Shown here piece after piece: positions 32,790 through 43,442 of a stretch of 64,000 bases of DNA. The stretch is taken from NCBI GenBank assembly GCA_947579605.1, contig CANPUW010000007.1, forward strand, positions 1 to 64,000, read 5' to 3'. The notes below the pieces were generated by a model. The model was given only the letters and a program-made list of their open reading frames with translations, was not told where the DNA came from and did not search any database. Source of the DNA: Athripsodes cinereus (taxonomy: Eukaryota; Arthropoda; Insecta; Trichoptera; Leptoceridae). Position 1 is the stretch's first letter. Every line of letters begins with the position of its first letter. Position numbers and translations under genes: made by a program.

Positions 32790-35626
32790 CATCGGTCTTT
32801 AGTATCGGCCATCAGAATGCACAGGGGCTTCCTGGGAAGCTCCATGAATTGGGCACCTTATCTTCAGCTGCCAACGTGGACATATTGTGCATCACTGAGA
32901 CATGGTTAAAGACATTAGAAATAAACAATTATGCAATTCCTAATTTCAATATTGTAAGCTATTTTTGTAGGGAAAAGGCAATCAGAGGGGGATCATTGGT
33001 TATGGTTAAAAATAACTACAAATCGAAAAATAGACCAGATATTGTGAAATTGTCAGCAGAGAAACACTGTGAAATTAGCTGCATTGAAACTGATAGCATT
33101 ATAGTTTTATCTGTATATAGATCTCCATCTGGGTGCTTTGATACTTTTTTTAATATCATGGAAAATGCCCTTAATCGAGCGACTCACAAAAATAACAAAC
33201 ACATTGCCGTGTGTGGGGATTTTAATATAAACTTTGACAATACCTCAAAAGAGTGTAGCTCTTTAGTTGATTTAATGAACTCATTGTTATTGGCCCGTTG
33301 CATTAAAGACGCAACACGAATTACGAAAAACTCGTCCTCTTGTATTGATAATATTTTTACAGATGTTGATGTCAAACAAACTCAAATATTGAACTTTGTG
33401 AGATCAGATCACTTAGGACAAATAATAAATTGTAATTTAAAAACAAAAATAAGTAACAAAAACACTAATCAAAAGTTTTTCTATAAGCGAAATTACAGTG
33501 AAGAATCTGTAAAAAAATTTCTTGAGTCTATTAACAATTTTATACCAGCTAACACCCCTCTCTCTTCGAATTGTTGTGCAAATGTCCAATTTGATGAATT
33601 ATTTGAATCGTTGGTTTTAGAAACAAATCATCATTTTCCAATTAGAAAAATAAAATTAAAGGTGAATCATAAATCGTTCGATAACTGGGCTACTCCTGGT
33701 ATTATAGTTTCTAGGAAACATCTATTTGAATTGTATAGCAAGAAAAGATTTGACGACTCAGAGCTACTGAAAGATAATATAAGAACCTACAGCAGGGTAT
33801 TCAGAAAGGTCTGTGGTGAAGCAAAAAAAAAATATCTAGCTAATAAAATTAAAAATGCAAAAAATCCCATTAAAACCACATGGGAGATAATTAAGCATGA
33901 AACTGGCCGAGATAGAAAAATTGATGACGATGAACTAAACTTAATTGACGAATCTCAGAAATTAAAAACTTCCAATCAGTTCAATGATTTCTTTGTAAAT
34001 ATAGCATCTTCCATTACCCAAAATATATCGACAGAAAACGCGATGAAATATTTAGTTCGAACTCGTAAACCCGAGACTGTTTTTAAATTTAGAAACGTCA
34101 CAGAAAGGGAAATAATAAAATTGTGTAAAAAGATTAAATCAAAGAATTCAGATGATCTATGGCACATGTCTACATATTTTCTAAAATTAATTATTGACGG
34201 ACTTGCTTCGAGAATTACTAAAATTATTAATGAATGTCTTGAACAAGGCGTATTTCCAGAAAAATTAAAAAAGTCAAGAGTTATTCCAGTTTATAAGAAG
34301 GGTGGCAAAACTGACCCAAGTAACCATAGACCGATCTCAATACTGCCTGTTTTAAGTAAAATATTTGAGAGGGTTGTCTCTGAGCAGCTCACCCACTACC
34401 TTGTCGAAAATAATATAATACACCCCCAACAATTTGGCTTCCAGAAGGGCAAAAGCACATCCGATGGTATAGCTTATCTTGTTCAAACGGTCCTCGACTC
34501 ACTGGACAAAAGGTCGGATGCTTATGGAATATTCTGTGATCTTTCCAAAGCCTTCGACTGCGTCAACCATGATATTCTTGTCAATAAGCTTAATTATTAT
34601 GGAATTGACAGTAATGAAATTAACTTTTTTAAATCTTACCTCGAGAATCGTGAGCAGGTGACTGAAATGGATGGTGTGCGGTCCAACGGAGCCCAAGTAA
34701 ATCGTGGTGTTCCACAAGGCTCTATACTGGGGCCAATACTGTTTCTTGTTTATGTGAATGACCTACCAGAATGTGTCTCCAAGGACCAAACTATGATAAT
34801 GTTTGCCGATGATACATCTATAATAATTAAGGAAAATAACAACAAGAATACAGCACTTGCCAATACACTCAAGGCATTAGATGACGTGGGTGAGTGGTTT
34901 AGAGATAACGGACTCGCACTTAATGTGACGAAAACGGGTGCAATTCATTTTTCCTTGAAAAGAAACGTAGATAATAATCCAGTCATGTCCGGTCTCTCCC
35001 AGCGCAAGCTGGAAGTAGTAAATTATATAAAATTCCTCGGCGTAATGATTGACTCAAGGCTACAGTGGACACCGCACATTGAAACAATATCTGGGAAGCT
35101 TTGTTCAGCAGTTTATGCTATAAAAAAAATTAAGGATACTTGTGGCGAGGTGGCAGCTAAATCAGTATATTTTGCCTACTTCCAGAGCATTATGTCGTAC
35201 GGAGTGTTATTCTGGGGCAGGGGGGCTGATTGGAGCAGAATTTTCAAACTTCAAAAGCGTGCAATTAGGGGATTAAAAGGGTTGGGGCCAAGAGAGTCGT
35301 GCAAGGAACACTTTAAGGAACTTGGCATACTTACGCTCCCTGGCATTTACATCTACGAATGCTTGCTATACGCACGTAAAAATATGCCCAACACCCCTCT
35401 CAACTTGGAGTACCATGGTTATGACACTCGCTCAAAAAGAAGTATCCGACCTATAGAGCACAGGTTGGCAAAATTGTCCAAAAGCTTTGTCTGTCTCAGT
35501 GTGCGCCTGTTCAACAAGCTGCCACAAGAAATAAAGTCCGTGAAGGATGAAAAAAAATTTCAAGGAGTAGTGAAGTTGTACCTCGTTGAAAAAGCTTTTT
35601 ACTGTGTCGACGAAATGCTGAATTGA
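32789..35626 (+). CDS. LINE ORF2: endonuclease and reverse transcriptase, intact
   Basis: Open for about 946 codons. The first clear endonuclease motif, SIGHQNAQGL, lies at 32801, upstream of any ATG, and the frame stays open into the end of ORF1. Translation therefore probably depends on reinitiation or frameshifting. Endonuclease motifs are ITETWL, SVYRSPSG, CGDFNIN and RSDHLGQI. RT motifs are NHRPISILPVLSKIFERVV, QQFGFQKGKST, DLSKAFDCVNHDIL (A), GVPQGSILGPILF (B), IMFADDTS (C) and KFLGVMID (D/E). The C-terminus (WGRGADWSRIFKLQKRAIRG) is CR1/Jockey-like, and there is no RNase H. All catalytic residues are present. It would carry out target-primed reverse transcription of the element's RNA. 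Confidence 0.92.
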   Translation, partial: TSVFSIGHQNAQGLPGKLHELGTLSSAANVDILCITETWLKTLEINNYAIPNFNIVSYFCREKAIRGGSLVMVKNNYKSKNRPDIVKLSAEKHCEISCIETDSIIVLSVYRSPSGCFDTFFNIMENALNRATHKNNKHIAVCGDFNINFDNTSKECSSLVDLMNSLLLARCIKDATRITKNSSSCIDNIFTDVDVKQTQILNFVRSDHLGQIINCNLKTKISNKNTNQKFFYKRNYSEESVKKFLESINNFIPANTPLSSNCCANVQFDELFESLVLETNHHFPIRKIKLKVNHKSFDNWATPGIIVSRKHLFELYSKKRFDDSELLKDNIRTYSRVFRKVCGEAKKKYLANKIKNAKNPIKTTWEIIKHETGRDRKIDDDELNLIDESQKLKTSNQFNDFFVNIASSITQNISTENAMKYLVRTRKPETVFKFRNVTEREIIKLCKKIKSKNSDDLWHMSTYFLKLIIDGLASRITKIINECLEQGVFPEKLKKSRVIPVYKKGGKTDPSNHRPISILPVLSKIFERVVSEQLTHYLVENNIIHPQQFGFQKGKSTSDGIAYLVQTVLDSLDKRSDAYGIFCDLSKAFDCVNHDILVNKLNYYGIDSNEINFFKSYLENREQVTEMDGVRSNGAQVNRGVPQGSILGPILFLVYVNDLPECVSKDQTMIMFADDTSIIIKENNNKNTALANTLKALDDVGEWFRDNGLALNVTKTGAIHFSLKRNVDNNPVMSGLSQRKLEVVNYIKFLGVMIDSRLQWTPHIETISGKLCSAVYAIKKIKDTCGEVAAKSVYFAYFQSIMSYGVLFWGRGADWSRIFKLQKRAIRGLKGLGPRESCKEHFKELGILTLPGIYIYECLLYARKNMPNTPLNLEYHGYDTRSKRSIRPIEHRLAKLSKSFVCLSVRLFNKLPQEIKSVKDEKKFQGVVKLYLVEKAFYCVDEMLN

Positions 35627-35943
35627 ACCATATACATTCATTTCAGCATGGAAATAATTTCCCGATGTTTTTTTTTTTATTTGATCAATGATGATTGATG
35701 ATGGAATCTGTATTGAATACTGTTTGACGAAATGCTAACAGAGCCCTTTACACTCTGCTTAGCAATGATATTATGTTTTTGATCTATGATTCTGTATTTT
35801 TTTTTTTGTATATATATCTAATTTATTGTATGATCCTGTCTTCTGTAAATTGACGAGTCCAAGTACCAAAAAATTTTGGTCTAAGGACGATAAACAACAA
35901 TAAACAATAAACAATAAACAATAAACAATAAACAATAAACAAT

Positions 35944-36173
35944 TAAGTTTTAGAACTTCTGTGGTAAATTTCCGCGAGTACCCTGTCATCAGTTCCTTCG
36001 CGAGCTTCAACCTTATGTTGTTGGACCAAATTTCATGACTTTGATCCATGGCCCAGTTTTTTAGACTAAGCCTGATAGTGTTAGATGGTAATCCACATAT
36101 AGGCTCAGGACCTATTGGTAGTCTCTCAGCGCCAGTTCCAGCAAGTTCATCGGCAGCTCATTGCCCACTCTCA
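35944..36173 (-). pseudogene. RNase-H-bearing LINE fragment, 5' half
   Basis: Minus-strand reading: ADELAGTGAERLPIGPEPIC, GLPSNTIRLSLKNWAMDQ and LAKELMTGYSRKFTTEVLKL. This is the end of the RNase H domain (GNE..ADELA motif, with a stop just before it) and the linker to the LTGHC tail. It joins the fragment at 30893-31221 once the CR1-like LINE is removed. Confidence 0.78.
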
Positions 36174-36175
36174 TA

Positions 36176-36485
36176 GATCACTTTCAAAATTTTGCTGGTT
36201 CCGATGGACCCCCTGCATTTCTACCCCCCGTCGCTAAATTTTGGAGATAGTATAGGAATTTGAAATATTTAAAAAACTCCTCGGTTTTCTTATAGAAGAA
36301 TACTTACTCGAATCGTTAAGTATCTGTATTAAGTACTTTAACCGAATATTCGATACTTTAACTATGGTTTCGTGAACCTCCGCTTACGACTCGTGAACCA
36401 TCCCCACTTTTAGGTCACGTCAACGTAGACCCCCGTCGAATCTCCGTGGACCCTTGGGGGTCCATCTTGGGAATCACTGGTGTAG
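36176..36485. mobile_element. hAT-like MITE copy
   Basis: It carries CTTTCAAAATTTTGCTGGTT and AACTCCTCGGTTTTCTTATA as in 29306-29541, and ends with GGTCCATCTTGGGAATCACT, the complement of the CAGTGATTCCCAA terminus typical of hAT MITEs. The opposite end is lost. Confidence 0.55.
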
Positions 36486-37545
36486 TGTTTAAAGATAAAA
36501 TTCATTTATGTTGAACAATCATACTTAACTCAGATTTGTTTATTATCTGCTGTGGGTAATGTATGTAGGTACTAAATTATTTTTTAGGTAGATACCTATT
36601 AATTTTAAATTTATATAAATTCTTATGCATGATTTTTCAACATTGAAAATTCAGAAACACAGATGTTAAATTGTATGGATAACGATTCTAATTTGAAAAT
36701 GTGTACAAAAATTATTCTATAAATAGGCCAATATATAAAAAAAACATCGTCGATTTTGTATAATTCTCCATATTGCATTTTTTATTGAAATTAAAATGTA
36801 TGGTGTAAATAAATAAGTTATTTGACATACTTTCGCAGTATCAATCTGTAAATATCACTGCACAATCCTGCATCAGAACTACATGAACTCATTCTTATTT
36901 TCATCTTTGATAGCACAATTTTTGGTTAAATAATAACTTTCGTTCAACAATAATAAAATAAAATTTCAAATAAGTGTAATCTGTGTACGTCCACGGATCT
37001 ATCGACACATAAATATTAGTAGAATAATTATAGTAAACAAATATTAGTACAGCAGTTTTACACAATTTGTTCAAATTTTGTTATTATTATTTACTTCTAC
37101 ATTAGAGACAATGCGATAGACGTACCTCATTGTATCGACTGTACTCATAGTGGGGTCGGGTCTGTTTTAATAATTATTATTGTCAACATAAAAATAAAAT
37201 GATATTATTATTTTAGCATCTAAGCCAATAGTTTTATCATGCATAGTATATGGTATTGATATTTCATTTCTTATTATTAAGTAGGTATGTAATACATTTT
37301 GTACTTGTAGAGCCATGTATAATATATATGTATAGTGTGCCTGCATAGTATATACGTATACCCTCGGTGTTATACAGTTAAACAATATTATGAGGTGTGT
37401 GTATGCTGTGCGGCCGCCTGTACTAACTGTATGCCTAGCGCATACCTACATTTTTATTATGTATTATTATTATGTACACTTATTAATATTTATTTTTTAC
37501 TTGTTGTTATTATGCTGTGTTTTGTTTTTATTTGCAAGATACGTA
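36486..37545. other. Unassigned AT-rich sequence
   Basis: No gene or element boundaries were recognised. Small ORFs at 37335-37545 are low complexity, hydrophobic and unsupported. Confidence 0.35.
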
Positions 37546-37736
37546 TTGTACTGTTTGCTCCCTCGAAGATCACTGGCTCTGGCTCACACCAAACAGCAAC
37601 TGGCTTGCTATTTCACAATACTCCAGTTCTTATACTGTTCTGTGTCAGAGACAATGTACCTGTCAATTTACATTGACAGTCCCACACACCACAGATGTAC
37701 AATCTGTGGATAGTTTACCAATGTGCATACACTACA
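37546..37736 (+). repeat. 191-bp sequence repeated exactly at 50670
   Basis: From TTGTACTGTTTGCTCCCTCG to ATGTGCATACACTACA this matches 50670-50860 base for base as far as I can read. It contains two palindromes, TGTCAATTTACATTGACA and the hairpin CCACAGAT-GTACA-ATCTGTGG. Its flanks differ from those of the second copy and show no clear duplication. Confidence 0.9.
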
Positions 37737-37798
37737 TCCCTCCTTTATCAAAATAATTACAATTTTTGATTACAACCAGTATGAAATTTATTTTTGTG

Positions 37799-37857
37799 CT
37801 CTCTGCCCACCCCGTCCGTCCGGGACAAGGCACGAGGGCATAGCACAGTATAGTATA
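37799..37857 (+). repeat. 3' end fragment of the LINE seen at 41302-42127
   Basis: GCTCTCTGCCCACCCC, then a region ending GCACAGTATAGTATAA, parallels CTCTCTGCCTACCCCATTTG and TATAGTATAGTATAA at 42090-42130. It is a short truncated tail. Confidence 0.5.
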
Positions 37858-38118
37858 ATTGTTAATCAACACAATCACATTAGCTAATAATATTATGCTT
37901 GTATGATTTACACTGAATTAACACAATGAACTTATGTGTATTATTATATATTGTAACTAACACTGTGGTGTATGACTGTGTACTCTCCTTCCTTCTCTCA
38001 TTTATGTAATAATAATAATAACAACAAAAACCTCACTGCACAAAAACAAACATTATCAAATAAACATTGCAGAATTTAAATCAGACAAACAACTTATGCA
38101 ATGGGCGAGTTTATCGCC

Positions 38119-38368
38119 TTTGCACATATTTATTGCACAAGTTTATTTATTAGTTATTATTTATGTAAATGTTATACTTATCTTTTTAGTTCACTCCTTT
38201 CTACTTCTGGTCTCCTCTCTCATTTTCCATGTTATTTTATCTTGTTATATTTCCCTCAGATACACCTCATCACCTCATCTCTCTGCTGCCGATTGATTCT
38301 AGACTTTCTTCATACCCATTATATTCCTTTTCCAATTGATTTGAACGGTCATCATCAACTGCCATATA
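38119..38368. other. Low-complexity spacer with LINE-tail fragment at its start
   Basis: The preceding bases 38100-38118 match the LINE tail GGGCGAGTTTATCGC. The remainder is T/C-rich with no supported gene. Confidence 0.35.
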
Positions 38369-38831
38369 TTTATACATATAATAACATACATATACATGTA
38401 CCACACCCAGACCCAGAACATGGCAATCAACCATTTTTCGCTCTGGCCGGGAATCGAACCTGGGACCTCGTGACTCGCAGGCAAGCGCGTTACCTCCACG
38501 TCACACCGGCCGTCGGTACAAATGCATGTCTCATGAGCTCACTTTGTTCTCTACCACTTCTCTCAATTCAAACTTTTTTACCAGTTGGGCTACTGTATTT
38601 ATACATATCCATAACATGCATATACATGTACCACACCCAGACCCAGAACATGGTTGTTAACCATTTTTCGCTCTGGCCGGGAATCGAACCTGGGACCTCG
38701 TGACTCGCAGGCAAGAGCGTTACCTCCACGTCACACCGGCCGTCGGTACATATGCATGTCTCATGAGCTCACTTTGCTCTCTACCACTGTTCTCAATTCA
38801 AACTTTTTTTACCAGTTGGGACACCACTTCT
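38369..38831 (-). repeat. tRNA-derived SINE, two tandem copies (about 230 bp)
   Basis: Each unit contains, in reverse, a tRNA-like head: A-box-like GTGACGTGGAGGTAACGC and B-box CAGGTTCGATTCCCGG (complements at about 38445-38513 and 38675-38743). The body with ATACATGTACCACACCCAGA and the AAACTTTTTTACCAGTTGGG end are repeated as well. The tandem arrangement suggests a duplication after insertion. Confidence 0.75.
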
Positions 38832-39065
38832 TTGGAATTATACCCTGGGACACCACTGCCCTCAACCTATATCGAGAGCAGCTGGAATTATACCCTTTTT
38901 ACCAACTGGGACACCACTGCTCCCAATTTCATCGGGAGCAGCTGGAATTATACCCTGGGACACCACTGCCCTCAACCTATATCGAGAGCAGCTGGAATTA
39001 TACCCTTTTTACCAACTGGGACACCACTGCCCTCAACTTATATCGAGAGCAGCTGGATTTACTCC
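38832..39065. repeat. Tandem repeat of 48-62-bp units
   Basis: The phrase GGGACACCACTGC recurs at about 38846, 38908, 38955 and 39018, with CGAGAGCAGCTGGAATTATA between. Unit length alternates because the segment TTTTTACCAACT is present or absent. The units appear to have grown out of the end of the SINE-like copy. Confidence 0.85.
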
Positions 39066-39169
39066 CTTTCCGATGATGCTGACAGCCCTCAGATCACAAG
39101 GCCGATGATGTCTCAGCGTCTCCATGGCTCCAGGAAAGGGCAGCTGGTCCTTGAGTTGGGAAAGGGGTA

Positions 39170-39845
39170 ACCTACAAGGGTGGTTGACGCCTAATGCACT
39201 GGATGCAAGGAGGAATGCCCCACATGCACCACGCGGCTCGAGATGTCCACCACCCGTCTATTCAAGCTCCCATGAGCTGCAGGACAGGAAAGTTTGATCT
39301 ACCTTACAATTGGAAGGATTAGGGACGAGGTTACTTGCAAGGGTGGTTGACGCCTAATGCACTGGGTGCAAGGAGGAATGCCCCACATGCACCACGCGGC
39401 TCGAGATGTCTACCACCCATCTATTCAAGCTCCTTTGAGCTGCAAGCTGAGGCAGTTGGGTTTTCCTTGCAATTGGAAGGATTTGGGAGGAGGTTACCTG
39501 TAAGGGTGGTTGACGCCTAATGCACTGGATGCAAGGAGGAATGCCCCACATGCACCACGCGGCTCGAGATGTCTACCACCCATCTATTCAAGCTCCTTTG
39601 AGCTGCAAGCTGAGGCAGTTGGGTTTTCCTTGCAATTGGAAGGATTTGGGAAGAGGTTACCTGCAAGGGTGGTTGACGCCTAATGCACTGGATGCAAGGA
39701 GGAATGCCCCACATGCACCACGCGGCTCGAGATGTCTACCACCCGTCTATTCAAGCTCTCTTGAGCTGCAAGACAGGAAAGTTTGATCTACCTTACAATT
39801 GGAAGGATTAGGAAAGAAGAAACCTATAAGGGTGATTGACGCCAA
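39170..39845. repeat. 163-bp tandem repeat, four units
   Basis: Units start with CCT(A/G)(C/T)AAGGGTGGTTGACGCC at about 39170, 39333, 39496, 39659 and (partial) 39822, an exact 163-bp period. The two middle units are closest to each other (shared GAGGCAGTTGGGTTTTCCTT). Unit length not divisible by three argues against a coding repeat. Confidence 0.92.
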
Positions 39846-40381
39846 ATACCACCACCTGAAATCATACATTGAGCTTGCAAACATATAGCCCATTTTCCTC
39901 AAATGTTCCCAATATTGTTGAGAGCACCTGGAATTACTCATTCAGTGGACAAATACGCAAACATATATTTCACTTTTTACATTTTCACTGGCAAGGCATC
40001 CTTTGAATGAATTATGGCTATTTGATAACACTTTTTTTCATTAAACATATGTTTGTGTTGGAAATATAAGAAGTACATAATTATATATACGAGTGTACAC
40101 TGTACATATATACCTAAACTCCTAATTTTCCATTACAAATATACCACGTATTAGGTAAATATAATATTGAATTGATTAAATGATGAGAATAACATTATTA
40201 TATTGTTTCCTCGTGTAATGTAGCTTATGCTGTATTAATTTTAGGCAAAGGCTATTCGTACGTATCATAGATCAAAGAAATTATAAAATTTGTCTATGGT
40301 GAATTATTTCCATAGACAACATTAATATTAAACTATTTCGTTTATGGATATCTAGATGTTTGCGAATTCTATGGTTCAGCG
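39846..40381. other. Unassigned AT-rich sequence
   Basis: No ORF or repeat family was recognised before the TIR of the hAT-like element. Confidence 0.4.
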
Positions 40382-40771
40382 TAGGGTTGTAACGAATATC
40401 CGTATCCGCATCCGAAAAATATCCGCATCTGCAAATTTTATTTAAATAGCTTGGAATCCGCATCCTTAAACATTTTTTGAGGATACCATGCCAAGCCAGA
40501 TACATTTCTAAAATAAAATATTGAAACTATATTTTTCGTACTAATTCTATCCTGGTCGATATAACAGGTATGCCAGTTCAAAGATGTGATTCACATTTGT
40601 ACAATAGTTTTTTTTTATATAATACATTCTACTATTTTTGTGTACTATGCTAACGACGTAATCATGTTTCCCCCATTGAATACCTGCCAAATACTAAGTT
40701 TCCTACAAAAGGCAAGTATTTGTAAAACATGCCATATAAGACATTTAATATCTTCAATTCAGTAATGAAGT

Positions 40772-40892
40772 AAACCACCCATTCTGAATGAATGTCTGTT
40801 AGCTTTAGTTGTTACGGAGAAGACTATCAGCATGTTTACTGCATGCGGTACTTGTGGGAAAACGCTACGATGGTGCGAATGAATGATGTTAC
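40772..40892 (+). repeat. Degenerate copy of the (TAG)n-tailed retroposon
   Basis: AAACCACCCATTCTGAATG, GGAGAAGACTATCAGCATGT and TACTTGTGGGAAAACGCTAC follow the order seen at 30091-30238. The tail is GAATGAATGATG instead of TAG repeats. Confidence 0.5.
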
Positions 40893-41301
40893 CTGCTCTT
40901 ACTCATTTCAAATGTAGAATTTCCTTCGTCGAACATTTTAATAATTAAAGTTTACGGAAACTTATATCGATACATTTGCAAATAAATTTTTTTTTTTATT
41001 TGCCAACATATCGATATAATTTAAATCTTTTAAGAAAATACCGAAAATTTACATCATATTAAATTAAATAAGAAAATTGTCATTTTCACGCGATTTTTTT
41101 CCAGAATAGGCTCTTTTGAACATTTTTTTTAGAAGAAGAAATGAATTATTCTAAGGCAACACTTATTTTCAATAGATGATCTAATTGATGGTATTATTTC
41201 GAAAAATCTAAAATTTATGGGCATGTTCATAAAAAAAATACTCGTTTTTCTTTCTTTTTCAAAATTAAGATATATTCATTTTTATAAATGAGGTTACAGA
41301 T

Positions 41302-42127
41302 ATCCTTGTCACCAAGGGAGTGAAGCAAGGCTGTGTCATGTCTCCGTGGCTGTTCAAACTATTATTCGACTACTGTATGCGACCTGTGAAAGAGATTGAT
41401 GTTGGTGTCGAGTTTAATGGGTCTCGAGTGAATGTATTGATGTACGCAGATGATTTGGTGCTAATGGCTGAGATTGAAAGGGATTTTCAATTTAAATGTT
41501 TGGAGCAAGTAAACGAGTATGCACATTTGGGAAGTATCCATGTTTGCGAGGGATGAAAGATACGATAGGGACATTGAAAGAAGGAAAGTGGCCGGTGCTA
41601 GAGTGAACCGTGCACTTCGACCCATTGTCAGCAATGGCAATGTGTCGAACATGGCTAAAATGCTGGTGCAAAATACCATTTTGGTACCATCAATTGCGTA
41701 TACAAGCGAGACAAGGACGTGGTTGAAGGACAAAAGTGGAATAAATACAATGGAGATGCGATCGTTAAGAAGAATGGTTGGTAGAATGCTGCGTGATAAG
41801 AGTAAAGAATGAGCAGATGCAAGAAGAGTGTTGTGGACAGAATGCGCATGAATAAACTACGGTGGTTTGGACATGTTGAACGAATGAGAGAAGTAAGAAT
41901 GACAAAGAGGATATGCTTTACTGAAAGAAAGAGCGTGAAGCGTGGACGTCCGAGAACCACATGGCTTGATCACGTGGATCAAATTCTCAAGGACGGCCGT
42001 GTGTTGAGTAAGAGGAACCGACGTGCGTGCATAAGAAATTGTATGAGTGTGAAAGAAATGTGTAAAGATAGATCTTTTTGGCATTCCGTTCTCTCTGCCT
42101 ACCCCATTTGGGTTTATAGTATAGTAT
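41302..42127 (+). pseudogene. LINE reverse-transcriptase C-terminal half, broken
   Basis: Starts in the RT palm: VKQGCVMSPWLFKLLFDYC (motif B region), VNVLMYADDLVLMAE (YADD catalytic box), then after internal loss EYAHLGSI and a second frame (41519-41812) with NGNVSNMAKMLVQNTILVPS and MRSLRRMVGRMLRDKSKE. A third (41809-42129) has NKLRWFGHVERMREVRMTKR and KRGRPRTTWLDHVDQILK. The 'LRWFGH..RM' and 'RGRP...W.D' pair marks a LINE C-terminus seen in many arthropod elements. There are at least two frameshifts or deletions. The 3' end has a TATAG-type tail. Confidence 0.8.
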
Positions 42128-42242
42128 AAAAAAATTGCATACTCAAAACAGAGTCACTCCAGATCCGAATCCGCATCCTCAAAACAGAGTTACTCCAGAT
42201 CCGAATCCGCAAAGTAACATCCATTACAACCCTACTTTGACG

Positions 42243-43434
42243 AAGTATGGATAAGCTACTTTTTTAGCAATACATTATTAAGAGTGTTGATAAAATATAT
42301 GAATGCAAGAAAAGAACTTTGGATACCTATGAATTTTAATGTTATTCGAACTTTAAACCTGGTTTAACTTATAAGAACTAAAAATAAATTGTCAACATAA
42401 CATGCTATGGAGAAAAGAGTGAACAATTTTTCTTGAGGTTATGTAGATCTAAACAGCGCTTTTTATTTAAAAATAAAACATCCTTGTTGTAGTACCAATA
42501 GATCTAAAGTTCGCAAACGGTGAGTTCATAAACCTTAAACGACTCTAAATCGTTTTATTACACTTTATCCGGTTATGGAAACTTCTTTGTTCTCAGACAA
42601 AATACACGAACTTAATACTACTTTATACGGGTAAATGCCTCTAAAACATGAAATATACAAGTCGACAAATGTGTAAATGAAATTGCACTATTCAAACATT
42701 GAAAATGTGCTTCCTCAATTAAGTAATCGCTTGTAAAGGAAATTAAACTGATAACGATCAATCCACACGGACGACATATGCCACAGATTTCGATAATTTG
42801 ACAGACGTCAAAATAGTGTGGCATTGTTTACAAAAAAATACGTACGTTTAGCCACTTAGTTGACAGACGTCAAAGCAGCGTGCTTTTGTTTACATAAAAC
42901 CAACTGTCAAATTTGACAGTTGACAGTTCCTATACGTATGAATAGCACGGGCGTTAATTTTATCAGATTATGCACAATTTGAACACATCAAGACCACATT
43001 TTTTTAAGATATTTCATGAATTTCAACTGTGCTTGTAAAAAATACTGTGTAATTTTAATATGATAGCACTTTTATCGGTGATCAAATTTCTTATTTATTT
43101 TCATAGATTATTGCACAATATTTATCAACATTATATCTCCTCACTCCGTATTTGGAGTATGAGGTAGAGAGAGATATCTATAGTTTACCACTTCCAACCT
43201 CTCTTCACTTCATGAAATTACACTAAGCAAGTTGTGAAACCCAGTATATCAACTAATGATTTAATAATTGATAAATTTGTTCATAAAAATAACACGATAA
43301 TAAATATATTTTTTTCACTGTATATCAATCAATGACTACTCATCTTCTTCTTGTATATATTTTTTTCTATTAATGAATTTCACTATTTTTCATAATAATT
43401 TTTTAGCGTATTTTTAATTACTTATTACCTTTAT
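42243..43434. other. Unassigned AT-rich sequence with short inverted motifs
   Basis: At 42795-42930 the motif TTGACAGACGTCAAA occurs twice, and GTCAAATTTGACAGTTGACAG forms local palindromes. No gene was supported. Confidence 0.4.
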
Positions 43435-43442
43435 ATTTATTA

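Larger units (their letters stand above)
31222..35943 (+). mobile_element. Complete CR1-like LINE, both ORFs open
   Basis: About 4.7 kb: a 395-bp 5' UTR, ORF1 (31617-32789), ORF2 (to 35626), a 300-bp 3' UTR and a tail of AATAAAC-type repeats (35887-35943). CR1-type LINEs end in short simple repeats rather than poly(A). The 5' boundary is set by where the interrupted host LINE resumes. Both reading frames are uninterrupted, which suggests recent activity. A truncated relative is present at 3052-3277. Confidence 0.88.
40382..42234. mobile_element. Older hAT-like element containing LINE debris
   Basis: Inverted ends TAGGGTTGTAACGAATATCC (40382) and, from the right (42234), TAGGGTTGTAATGGATG. 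Subterminal CCGCATCC-type repeats lie inside both ends (40403-40430 and 42160-42210). The design parallels the hAT element at 3575. The flanking 8-mers (GTTCAGCG and CTTTGACG) match only partly, so the duplication has decayed or is absent. No transposase was seen. Confidence 0.6.

Noticed and set aside
37335..37713. Hydrophobic, Cys/Tyr-rich ORFs at 37335-37756
   Set aside because: Low-complexity translation overlapping the exact 191-bp repeat in three frames. No start context, domain or conservation that I can see.
38443..38513. A genuine tRNA gene on the minus strand
   Set aside because: The A/B boxes and a tRNA-like head are present, but it is duplicated in tandem with a SINE body and does not fold into a clean acceptor stem. 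A SINE head is the better call.
39354..39714. Repeated 65-codon ORFs in the 163-bp minisatellite
   Set aside because: The 163-bp unit is not a multiple of three, so the identical ORFs are a by-product of the repeat rather than a repeat protein.
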